Assembly (NCBI GenBank): GCA_002320455.1
Contig: DCKU01000116.1
Location: forward strand, 1-7,505
Source of the DNA: Salinisphaera sp. UBA1666
GTDB taxonomy: Bacteria > Pseudomonadota > Gammaproteobacteria > Nevskiales > Salinisphaeraceae
Direction of reading: 5' to 3'
DNA length: 7,505 nucleotides
A model generated the notes under the pieces. That model ran no database searches and was not told the DNA's origin. It was given only the letters and a program-made list of their open reading frames with translations. The first letter of the stretch is position 1. Each line of letters begins with the position of its first letter. This document shows, one piece after another, positions 1-5,899 of the stretch. The translations under genes were made by a program, and so were the position numbers.

Positions 1-1581
1 AAGCTTATTCAAACGTGAACCGTCAAAAGCCGCCCCCAGGTACAGGTTGTACTTGCCCGGCGCCTTGCCCACGAAACCAATCTCGCCCAGAAACGGCCGC
101 GCACACCCGTTGGGGCAGCCGGTCATGCGGATGACGATGCGCTCGTCGCCGATGCCGGCCTTGTCCATGACGTCTTCGAGCTTGCCCACCAAGTCGGGCA
201 AGTAGCGCTCGGACTCGGCCATAGCCAGCGCGCACGTCGGAAATGCAACACATGACATGGAGGCATGACGCAGCGCGCTGTTGCGCTGGGTCTTGCCGTC
301 GTCCAGGCCGTAGTGATCGACAATGGTTTCGATCTCGTCGCGATCGTCCGCGGCGATGCCGGAGATGATGACGTTGTGATTACCGGTCAGCCGGATGGTG
401 CGCTTGTGCACCTTGGCGATCTCGCGCAGGGCCGTCATCAGCTTGTAGTTGGCCGGGCCCTGGTACTGGCCGTGGTGGGCCAGCCCGTTGGCATCGAAAT
501 CGGCGATTCGCCCGTTTTCGATGAACAGCGTGACGTGCCAGGCGCCGGCATCGTCCTGGAACCAGCCGATCGGATCGCCGTTGCGATCAAAGTGATAGTC
601 GCGGGTGGGCGCCAGCTGGATGCCGGCCCGCTCGTCGAGCTGCTCGTGAATGAAGCCGATGCCGCGATCGTCGATGGTGTACTTGAAGCGGGCGTGCTTG
701 CGGTTTTCCCGGTCGCCGTAGTCGCGCTGGATGGTCACCAGCGTTTCGACCGTCTCGAGCGTCTTTTCAAGCCCCACGAACCCGATCACGCTGCCCAGCC
801 GCGGATAGGTCGCCGGCTCGCCGTGGGTGGAGCCCATACCGCCGCCGATGGCCACGTTGAAACCCACCAGCGCGTCGTTTTCGACTACCGCGATCAAGCC
901 GATATCGTTGGCGAAGACATCGACATCGTTTTCCGGCGGCACAGCAATCGCGATCTTGAACTTGCGCGGCAGATAGGTCGCGCCGTAGATCGGCTCGACG
1001 TCGGTCTCGCCGGTCGGCTCGTGCTGGAGAAAGATCTCTTCGTAGGCTTTGGATTTCCAGGCCAGATGTTCGGAGATCTTCGTTGACCAGTCGTGAATCT
1101 CGGCGTGTACGGCCGATTTTTCCGGAAAGGCCGAGGCCATGACGTTGCGGTTGACGTCACCACAGGCGCCGCGGGCATCTACCCCTACCTTGTAGGCATC
1201 CTGCAGCAGCGGGCGCAGGTCGCGCTTGGCCACGTGGTGGTACTGGAACGTCTGGCGCGTGGTCAGGCGCAGCGTGCCGTTAGCGTATTCGTGCGCCAGA
1301 CGATCAATTTCCAGATACTGCTCCCCCGTGACCACGCCGGCCGGCAGCCGCAGGCGCAGCATGAACTGATAGTGCGGCTCGAGCTTGGAGGCCTTGCGCT
1401 CGGCGCGCAGGTCACGATCATCCTGCTGGTAGAAGCCGAAGAACTTGGTCAGCTGTGTATCGTCAGCGGCGATCGAGCCGGTCAGCTCGTCGGCCAGGCC
1501 CTCGGCAATCGTGCCGCGCAGGAAGTTACTGCGGGTCTTGATGTGCTCGACAGGCGAGAGATTCTTTTCCGTGGTGCTCAT
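1..1581 (-). CDS. cysI: Sulfite reductase [NADPH] hemoprotein beta-component, C-terminus cut by the window edge
   Basis: CysI is the siroheme/[4Fe-4S] catalytic subunit of cytoplasmic assimilatory sulfite reductase; it reduces sulfite to sulfide with six electrons delivered by CysJ. Reading from the ATG at 1581 gives 527 codons with no stop, ending on AAG CTT at the window edge. The four cluster ligands are visible: C444 and C450 (MSCVAFPTCALAMAE) and C489 and C493 (TGCPNGCARP). Their spacing of 6, 39 and 4 residues equals that of E. coli CysI (C434, C440, C479, C483). Anion and siroheme contact regions are also present: FMLRLRLPAG (73-82), RLTTRQTFQYH (105-115), GDVNRNV (141-147) and LPRKFKIA (204-211). 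E. coli CysI is 570 residues, so about 50 C-terminal residues lie outside the window. The start is supported by an AGGTGA Shine-Dalgarno sequence four bases upstream. The gene follows cysJ by 86 bases in the usual cysJ-cysI order; cysH may come next but cannot be seen. Confidence 0.96.
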   Translation of the reverse strand, partial: MSTTEKNLSPVEHIKTRSNFLRGTIAEGLADELTGSIAADDTQLTKFFGFYQQDDRDLRAERKASKLEPHYQFMLRLRLPAGVVTGEQYLEIDRLAHEYANGTLRLTTRQTFQYHHVAKRDLRPLLQDAYKVGVDARGACGDVNRNVMASAFPEKSAVHAEIHDWSTKISEHLAWKSKAYEEIFLQHEPTGETDVEPIYGATYLPRKFKIAIAVPPENDVDVFANDIGLIAVVENDALVGFNVAIGGGMGSTHGEPATYPRLGSVIGFVGLEKTLETVETLVTIQRDYGDRENRKHARFKYTIDDRGIGFIHEQLDERAGIQLAPTRDYHFDRNGDPIGWFQDDAGAWHVTLFIENGRIADFDANGLAHHGQYQGPANYKLMTALREIAKVHKRTIRLTGNHNVIISGIAADDRDEIETIVDHYGLDDGKTQRNSALRHASMSCVAFPTCALAMAESERYLPDLVGKLEDVMDKAGIGDERIVIRMTGCPNGCARPFLGEIGFVGKAPGKYNLYLGAAFDGSRLNKL

Positions 1582-1584
1582 GGG

Positions 1585-1597
1585 ATCACCTGGTGAT
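1585..1597 (-). promoter_or_regulatory. Palindrome containing the cysI ribosome-binding site
   Basis: On the minus strand this reads ATCACCAGGTGAT, two perfect 6-base arms around one central base. The right arm holds AGGTGAT, which matches the extended anti-Shine-Dalgarno partner (GGAGGUGAUC), and ends three bases before the cysI ATG. The ribosome-binding role is well supported. Whether the symmetry is used, for example as a protein operator or as an RNA dimer site, is unknown; a one-base loop is too tight for an ordinary hairpin, so it may simply be a by-product of the Shine-Dalgarno sequence. Confidence 0.6.
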
Positions 1598-1605
1598 AAA
1601 GACTG

Positions 1606-1623
1606 CGAGTGACAACACACTCG
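1606..1623 (-). repeat. Intercistronic hairpin between cysJ and cysI
   Basis: A perfect 6-base inverted repeat (CGAGTG and CACTCG) is separated by a 6-base loop. In the cysJI transcript it would form a hairpin about 25 bases upstream of the cysI start and 44 bases after the cysJ stop. On the minus strand it is followed by CAGTCTTTATC, which is not a good U-tract, so it does not look like a strong intrinsic terminator. It could act as an mRNA-stabilising or partial-attenuation element, which is inference. On the plus strand it is followed by GTTTT, but no plus-strand gene ends there. Confidence 0.45.
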
Positions 1624-1667
1624 GTTTTAATACGTCGACGGGCCGCGCTTCGAGGCGCCGGCAGGCA

Positions 1668-3539
1668 TCAATAAACGTCGCGCTGATAGCGTTTTTCTTT
1701 CTGAAGATTCTTCAGATAGCCCGCAGCTTCCTCGGCGTTGATGCCGGCCTGCTCGCCGATGATGTCGGTCAGCGCGTCATGTACGTCGGCGGCCATGGCG
1801 TTGGCGTCGCCGCAGACATAGATCGTGGCCCCCGCTTCGATCCATTTATACAGCTCGGCGCCGGCTTCGCGAATCTTGTGCTGGACATAAATCTTATCCG
1901 CCTGATCGCGCGAAAACGCCACGTCCATGCGGGTCAGCAGACCGTCCTCGCGCCAGCGCAGCCAGTCTGTCTGATAATAGAAATCGGTGCGGAAATGCTG
2001 GGCACCGAAAAACACCCAGTTCTGACCGGTAGCACCGCGCTCTTCGCGCTCCTCCATGAACGCACGAAACGGCGCGATACCGGTACCCGGGCCAATCATG
2101 ACGATCGGCGAAGCATCATCGGCCGGCAGCTTGAAGTTCTTGTTGTGATCGATGTAGATCGGCAGCCGCGCATCCTCGCTGCGGTCGGCCAGCTGCACCG
2201 AGGCCACGCCGTTACGCTTGCGGCCGTGCGTTTCGTAGCGCACCGCGGCAACGGTCAGATGGATCTCGTCGGGATTGGCCGCGTGGCTGGAGGCAATCGA
2301 GTACAGCCGCGGTGGCAGCTTGCGCAGCAGGCGCACGAAATCGGCAGCCCCCATATCGGCCACCGGATAGTCCTCGACCAGATCGACGATGAAGCGCCCG
2401 TCGATGTACTCGGCAAGCGCCTGCTTGGCGTCGTCGGCCAGCAGGCCGTTCAAGTCGTCGCGTGCGGCGCGCTCGGCGTATTTCTCGATGAACGGCCGGG
2501 TAAGCGTGGTGATCTCGTATTGATGCGTCAGCGCGTGCTCGAGCGACACCTCACCGTCCAGGCCGGTGACTTCATCATCGGCATTCGCACCTAGCGCAGC
2601 AATCAGCTCGGACACCGCCTCCGGTTCGTTGGCCGGGATGATGCCCAGGGAATCGCCCGGCTCCCAGGTCAGGCCGGAATCCTCGGTGTCCAGCTCGATG
2701 TGATGCACTTCCTTGTCCGAGCCACGGCCGTTCATGACGACGTTGGTCAGCACTTCAGCGCCGAACGGATTCTTGCGGCTGTAGGCCGCGGCCTCGGGCT
2801 CGGCCGCACCGTTGACCTGAGCGGCGCCCAGCATCGCGGTGACATTGGCGTGTGCCTGGCCGGCCCCGGTCGCATCCTTGAACTTGGCGATAACGTCATC
2901 GATCCAGGATTCGACGGCATCGTCGAAATCCACGTCCAGATCCATGCGCGCGACCACACGATTGGCACCCAGCTTTTCGAACTGGGCGTCGAAATCCTTG
3001 CCGGTCTGGCAGAAGTGCTCGTAGCTGGTGTCACCGAAAGCCAGCACCGAGAAGTTCATGCCGTCCAGCTTGGGGGCTTTCTTGCCGTGGATGAACTCAT
3101 GCAGTTCCTCGGCGTTGTCAGGCGGGTCGCCCTCGCCGTGGGTCGAGACCAGCACCACCACGTTCTTTTCTTTTTTCAGATCACGCGACTTGTAGTCGAG
3201 CATGTCCACGGCGGTCGCGGTCAAGCCGTCTGCGCTCGCCCGCTGGGCCAGCTGTTCGGCGACGTCTTCGGCGTTGCCCGTCTGCGACCCGTACAGGATC
3301 GTGATTGGCTCGGCGGGCGCCGGCTGCTCGGCCATGGCCGGCGCGCCGGCGGCGGGGACCTGACCACCGACGGCCGGCTGGGCCGTTGCCCCAAGCGCGC
3401 CCTGAGCGTTCAGACCGGAGAGATAACCGCTCAGCCAGGTGGCCTGGCTGGCACTCAGGGTCCGAAGCAGACCGCTGAGCTGTGCGGCCTGCTGGGCATC
3501 CAGCGGGCTGGTGTGTTCGTCGACGAAAGGAGTACTCAT
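1668..3539 (-). CDS. cysJ: Sulfite reductase [NADPH] flavoprotein alpha-component
   Basis: CysJ is the FMN/FAD diflavin reductase subunit of assimilatory sulfite reductase; it moves electrons from NADPH via FAD and FMN to CysI. From the ATG at 3539 the protein is 623 residues (E. coli 599). Residues 11-44 match the N-terminal segment of CysJ, followed by an Ala/Pro/Gly-rich linker (about 45-77). The flavodoxin domain has ILYGSQTGNAED (81-92), STHGEGDPPDN (132-142) and FGDTSYEHFC (168-177). The FAD domain shows RLYSIASS (411-418) and GVAS (444-447). The NADPH domain shows MIGPGTGIAPFRAFM (481-495) and VCGDANAMAADV (575-586). The protein ends in the classic YQRDVY, where the terminal aromatic residue stacks on FAD in this family. 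An in-frame TTG at 3557 would add six residues, but ATG is preferred. Neither start has a clear Shine-Dalgarno sequence; CCGGACCGG sits just before the ATG. It is the first gene of the cysJI unit, divergent from the lipoprotein gene. CysB control is expected from family knowledge, not shown here. Confidence 0.97.
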   Translation of the reverse strand: MSTPFVDEHTSPLDAQQAAQLSGLLRTLSASQATWLSGYLSGLNAQGALGATAQPAVGGQVPAAGAPAMAEQPAPAEPITILYGSQTGNAEDVAEQLAQRASADGLTATAVDMLDYKSRDLKKEKNVVVLVSTHGEGDPPDNAEELHEFIHGKKAPKLDGMNFSVLAFGDTSYEHFCQTGKDFDAQFEKLGANRVVARMDLDVDFDDAVESWIDDVIAKFKDATGAGQAHANVTAMLGAAQVNGAAEPEAAAYSRKNPFGAEVLTNVVMNGRGSDKEVHHIELDTEDSGLTWEPGDSLGIIPANEPEAVSELIAALGANADDEVTGLDGEVSLEHALTHQYEITTLTRPFIEKYAERAARDDLNGLLADDAKQALAEYIDGRFIVDLVEDYPVADMGAADFVRLLRKLPPRLYSIASSHAANPDEIHLTVAAVRYETHGRKRNGVASVQLADRSEDARLPIYIDHNKNFKLPADDASPIVMIGPGTGIAPFRAFMEEREERGATGQNWVFFGAQHFRTDFYYQTDWLRWREDGLLTRMDVAFSRDQADKIYVQHKIREAGAELYKWIEAGATIYVCGDANAMAADVHDALTDIIGEQAGINAEEAAGYLKNLQKEKRYQRDVY

Positions 3540-3610
3540 GAACCGGTCCGGGGACAAAAACCAAGGGCGCGCGAGGCGAAGACCCTAGCGCGCCGTCGTT
3601 GTAATTAAAA

Positions 3611-3639
3611 CCTATATTTTTTTCTTTTTATATTTCCAA
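3611..3639 (-). promoter_or_regulatory. Candidate sigma-70 promoter for cysJI within an AT-rich tract
   Basis: On the minus strand, TTGGAA (3639-3634) and TATAGG (3616-3611) are separated by exactly 17 bases and each matches 4 of 6 consensus positions. Transcription would start near 3604, giving a leader of about 65 bases before the cysJ ATG. The whole stretch 3601-3650 is strongly AT-rich (T7, A-tracts) in an otherwise GC-rich window, as expected for a bent promoter region. The assignment is a prediction by eye only. Confidence 0.4.
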
Positions 3640-3677
3640 ATAGAATCAAAACGGCCCGTCAGTCAAGGCCGGCGCGG

Positions 3678-3683
3678 ATTATA
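3678..3683 (-). promoter_or_regulatory. Second candidate -10 box (TATAAT) upstream of cysJ
   Basis: A perfect TATAAT hexamer lies on the minus strand. At 16-18 bases spacing the upstream hexamers (for example GGCGTT) do not resemble TTGACA. A good -10 with a poor -35 is the layout of an activator-dependent promoter, which would suit CysB-type control of cysJI, but no CysB site can be defined from one sequence. It would give a cysJ leader of about 130 bases. The same bases read on the plus strand (TTATAG) could serve the divergent lipoprotein gene, also without a clear -35. Confidence 0.25.
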
Positions 3684-3728
3684 GCGTGACGAACGCCGAA
3701 AACGCCCGCGTACTGCTAGATTGGGCAC

Positions 3729-4337
3729 ATGCGTACGCCTCTCGTCATCACCCTCACCGGCTTGCTGTTGGCCGGCTGTATCACCGCGCCACCCAGCAAT
3801 CCGTCGAATGTATGCAGCATCTTTCGTGAGAAAGGCGGCTGGTACGACGACGCCAAGGACGCCGAAAACCGTTGGGGCGCGCCGATTCCGGTCCAGATGT
3901 CGATCATCTACCAGGAGTCTCAGTTCGTGGGTGATGCCGCCCCGCCACGCAACAAGTTGTTTTGGGTGATTCCATGGACACGTATCAGCTCGGCTTACGG
4001 CTATTCGCAGGCGCTGGATTCCACATGGGGCTCGTACAAAGACAGCGCAGGCCACCCGTTCGCCGACCGCGACGATTTCGGCGACGCGGCCGACTTCGTG
4101 GGTTGGTACGTCGACCAGAGCCACAAGATTCTGGGTATTTCAAAGGCCGACGCCTATAGCCAGTATCTGGCCTACTACCTCGGCCAGGGCGGCTATCGCG
4201 CCGGCCGTTACAAGAGCAAGCCCTGGCTGCGCCGCACGGCCAGTCGCGTGGCCAGCCGCTCGAACCAGTATGGCAGTCAACTCGCCAGCTGCCGAGCCGA
4301 GCTGGAACGCAGCGGCCACTGGTGGTGGCCGTTCTAG
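3729..4337 (+). CDS. Outer-membrane lipoprotein with an SLT (lytic transglycosylase-like) domain
   Basis: The 202-residue protein starts with a lipoprotein signal peptide: a short charged start (MRTP), a hydrophobic stretch 5-16 and the lipobox LLAGC with C17 as the lipidated residue. Position +2 is Ile rather than Asp, which predicts outer-membrane sorting by the Lol rule. The body resembles the SLT domain family: MSIIYQESQF (57-66), with E63 placed as the catalytic glutamate, SAYGYSQALDSTW (88-100) in place of the GLMQ-type motif, and YLAYYLGQGGYRAGRYKSK (146-164), equivalent to the AYNAG-type substrate motif. C29 and C188 could pair in the periplasm. From memory it fits a family of similar-sized SLT lipoproteins in Pseudomonas and other gammaproteobacteria whose physiological role is not established. 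Cleavage of peptidoglycan glycan strands is the likely activity, inferred. The ATG at 3729 is the only start that keeps the signal peptide; the upstream TTGGG is a weak ribosome-binding site. It is divergent from cysJ and 67 bases ahead of the YqcC-family gene. Confidence 0.82.
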   Translation: MRTPLVITLTGLLLAGCITAPPSNPSNVCSIFREKGGWYDDAKDAENRWGAPIPVQMSIIYQESQFVGDAAPPRNKLFWVIPWTRISSAYGYSQALDSTWGSYKDSAGHPFADRDDFGDAADFVGWYVDQSHKILGISKADAYSQYLAYYLGQGGYRAGRYKSKPWLRRTASRVASRSNQYGSQLASCRAELERSGHWWWPF

Positions 4338-4404
4338 AACGTGTTGCATACGCGAGGCGTGACCGCAAATTAATCGCCTAGCTAACTGCTCAACATACCT
4401 TTAT

Positions 4405-4740
4405 ATGCCCGAACACAACGCGCTTCACCAAGCCGCCGACCACGTATTGGCCGTTGAACAGAATCTGCGCGCCGCGGATCTATGGCAGGCCGATGTACCC
4501 AGCCCGGCCGCCATGGCCAGCCGCACGCCGTTCTGTGCGGATACGCTCACGTTTGCCCAGTGGCTGCAATTTGTGTTCGTACCTCGCATGCGAGGCCTCA
4601 TCGAAGCCGGCGGCCCGTTACCCAATGCCAGTGCCATCGCCGTGATGGCCGAGGTAAAACTGGATAAAGAAGCGCCGGCTCAAAGTCGCGTTATCGCTGA
4701 GCTGGCCGATTTCGACGCGCTTATCGGCGCAGCGCAGTAG
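4405..4740 (+). CDS. yqcC: YqcC family protein (DUF446)
   Basis: This 111-residue protein matches E. coli YqcC along its length. The best-kept block is TPFCADTLTFAQWLQFVFVPRM (residues 41-62), equal to E. coli QPFFMDTMEPLEWLQWVLIPRM, followed by the PLPNASAIAVMAE region (71-83) and a C-terminal AELADFDALI (98-107). The fold is a small, probably helical soluble domain with no signal peptide or membrane segment. Its biochemical function is not known; in Enterobacteria the gene lies beside truC, the tRNA pseudouridine-65 synthase gene, and the family is sometimes annotated through that link. Here truC is not adjacent. The ATG at 4405 gives an N-terminus aligned with E. coli, but no Shine-Dalgarno sequence precedes it (CAUACCUUUAU). 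It could be co-transcribed with the lipoprotein gene, as no convincing terminator is seen in the gap. It converges on cyoE. Confidence 0.88.
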   Translation: MPEHNALHQAADHVLAVEQNLRAADLWQADVPSPAAMASRTPFCADTLTFAQWLQFVFVPRMRGLIEAGGPLPNASAIAVMAEVKLDKEAPAQSRVIAELADFDALIGAAQ

Positions 4741-4773
4741 CCGGCGCGTTGGGCGGTCATTCCTCAAACGATC

Positions 4774-4800
4774 CGCAGATTGCACAGGGGTCGCAGATTG
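4774..4800. repeat. Direct repeat pair CGCAGATTG
   Basis: Two identical 9-mers, CGCAGATTG, lie at 4774-4782 and 4792-4800, 18 bases start to start. A third copy in inverted orientation with one mismatch (CAATCTGTG) is at 4871-4879. The spacing is close to two helical turns, which could suit a DNA-binding protein, though nothing else supports this. Confidence 0.5.
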
Positions 4801-4806
4801 ATTTGA

Positions 4807-4853
4807 CGCGCGGGCAAAACCGGGAGTCGCTGCCCCAACGGGTGCCCCGCGCG
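4807..4853. repeat. GC-rich inverted repeat in the convergent spacer
   Basis: CGCGCGGGC (4807-4815) is the reverse complement of GCCCCGCGCG (4844-4853) apart from one extra C. The arms enclose a 28-base loop that can itself fold weakly. A stem of nine GC pairs would form in either transcript. In the plus direction it is followed by ACATAATATTTGTC rather than a T-run, so if it ends transcription it is an imperfect terminator. The nearby inverted CAGATTG copies extend the symmetry outwards. Confidence 0.5.
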
Positions 4854-4957
4854 ACATAATATTTGTCTTCCAATCTGTGAGATCGGCGTAATCTACGGAT
4901 AACCGTCTGTATTCATTCGCCCTTATCGGCGGACAAACCAGAGACCGCTCCGATCGA

Positions 4958-5899
4958 TCAGGCCGAGGCGGTTAGCGTATCGATGCCGGCCGCGATCAAC
5001 GGCACGTAGTGATCGACCAAGAGTGCTGTGAATAACAGCATGAGATAAACGATCGAATAGCCGAACATCTTCATGCCAAGCCCGGCCTTGGGCCACCACT
5101 TCAAGCGGATGGCATAGACCAGGAACCAGCCGGAGAGCACCACGGCGCTGGCCAGATACACAAGGCCCGACAGGCCGGAGAAGTACGGCAGCAGCGAGAC
5201 CCCGAACATCAGCACGGTATAGACCAGCACCTGGGTCTTGGTGTGCTCGATGCCGTGGGTAACGGGCAGCATCGGAATATCCACCTCGGCATATTCCTTG
5301 GCCCGGTCGATGGCCAGCGCCCAGAAGTGCGGCGGCGTCCAGATGAAGATGATCAGAAACAGAATGATCGAATCCAGCGACACCTCATTGGTCACCGCCG
5401 TCCAGCCCAGGATCGGCGGTGCCGCACCGGCCGCCCCGCCGATGACGATGTTCTGCGGCGTGGCGCGCTTGAGATACATCGTATAGATGCCGGCATAGCC
5501 GATCAGCGCGAACAGCGTCAGCCAGGCCGTCAGGGCGTTGACGAAGACCAGGAGGATCGCCATGCCCAGCGCCCCGATCACGAAGGCAAAGATCGCGGAC
5601 TCGCGCGTATCCAGGTGGCCTGTCACCAACGGGCGCTTGCGGGTGCGGCGCATGCGCGAGTCGGCCTGGACGTCGATCATCTGATTGACCGCCGCCGCCG
5701 AGGCCGACATCAGGCCGATGCCCAGCGTGCCGAAGACCAGCGCGGAAATCGGCACCATGGTGGGCACGGCCAGGAACATGCCCACCATGGCCGTGAACAC
5801 GATCAACAGCACGACCCGCGGCTTGCACAGCTCGTAGTAATCGTTACAGCGCTGGGCCAGCGTCGGTCGCTGGCTGGCCGTTTGCGAGGCGCTATCCAT
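4958..5899 (-). CDS. cyoE: Protoheme IX farnesyltransferase (heme O synthase)
   Basis: This UbiA-family integral membrane enzyme transfers a farnesyl group from farnesyl diphosphate to the vinyl group of heme b, giving heme o. The 313-residue length is typical. The first Asp-rich substrate motif is VNQMIDVQADSRMRRTRKRPL (71-91; N72, D76, D80, then RRTRKRPL). The strongly conserved WTPPHFWALAI (187-197) and the second motif DRAKEYAEVDIPMLPVTHG (198-216; D198, Y203, D207) follow. About nine hydrophobic spans occur, near 28-45, 51-71, 103-120, 124-142, 149-168, 176-196, 224-240, 244-264 and 278-296. The ATG at 5899 overlaps the end of ctaA by 8 bases (ATGGATAG) and has GGAGAG six bases upstream, so translation is probably coupled. 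The gene is also called ctaB; its place after ctaA indicates heme supply for an aa3-type cytochrome c oxidase rather than a bo3 quinol oxidase. It appears to be the last gene of the operon: no senC/SCO1 gene follows on this strand. Confidence 0.96.
   Translation of the reverse strand: MDSASQTASQRPTLAQRCNDYYELCKPRVVLLIVFTAMVGMFLAVPTMVPISALVFGTLGIGLMSASAAAVNQMIDVQADSRMRRTRKRPLVTGHLDTRESAIFAFVIGALGMAILLVFVNALTAWLTLFALIGYAGIYTMYLKRATPQNIVIGGAAGAAPPILGWTAVTNEVSLDSIILFLIIFIWTPPHFWALAIDRAKEYAEVDIPMLPVTHGIEHTKTQVLVYTVLMFGVSLLPYFSGLSGLVYLASAVVLSGWFLVYAIRLKWWPKAGLGMKMFGYSIVYLMLLFTALLVDHYVPLIAAGIDTLTASA

Larger units (their letters stand above)
4741..4957. other. Convergent spacer between the yqcC-like gene and cyoE, no gene seen
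   Basis: This 217-base stretch lies between the 3' ends of two converging genes. No credible small coding sequence or RNA gene is visible. It holds the short repeats listed separately. A weak stem, CGCC-GATAAG-GGCG on the minus strand near 4920-4930, lies just after the cyoE stop but lacks a following U-run, so no confident intrinsic terminator can be called for either side. Confidence 0.6.

Noticed and set aside
265..1596. Long plus-strand open frames (273 and 167 codons) opposite cysI
   Set aside because: The minus strand here encodes CysI with all four cluster cysteines correctly spaced. The plus-strand products are low-complexity Val/Ala/Gly/Arg-rich sequences without recognisable domains, as expected for antisense frames in GC-rich DNA.
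1611..1616. TTGTCA on the minus strand in the cysJ-cysI gap as a -35 box for a cysI-specific promoter
   Set aside because: No -10-like hexamer lies 16-18 bases downstream (CAGGTG is found there), and the hexamer overlaps the hairpin loop and arm.
1593..3608. Long plus-strand open frames (333 and 302 codons) opposite cysJ
   Set aside because: CysJ is unambiguous along this whole stretch. The antisense frames show no family motif, and no promoter or ribosome-binding site was recognised for them.
4343..4352. Possible terminator or promoter between the lipoprotein and yqcC-like genes
   Set aside because: The only stem (ACGC-GAG-GCGT, near 4349-4359) has four pairs and no T-run, and TTGCAT (4343-4348) has no good -10 at the right spacing.
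4618..4857. Minus-strand open frame of 79 codons across the yqcC end and the spacer
   Set aside because: It overlaps most of the 3' part of a recognised gene, has an Arg/Ala/Ser-rich composition and no ribosome-binding site or similarity that I recognise.
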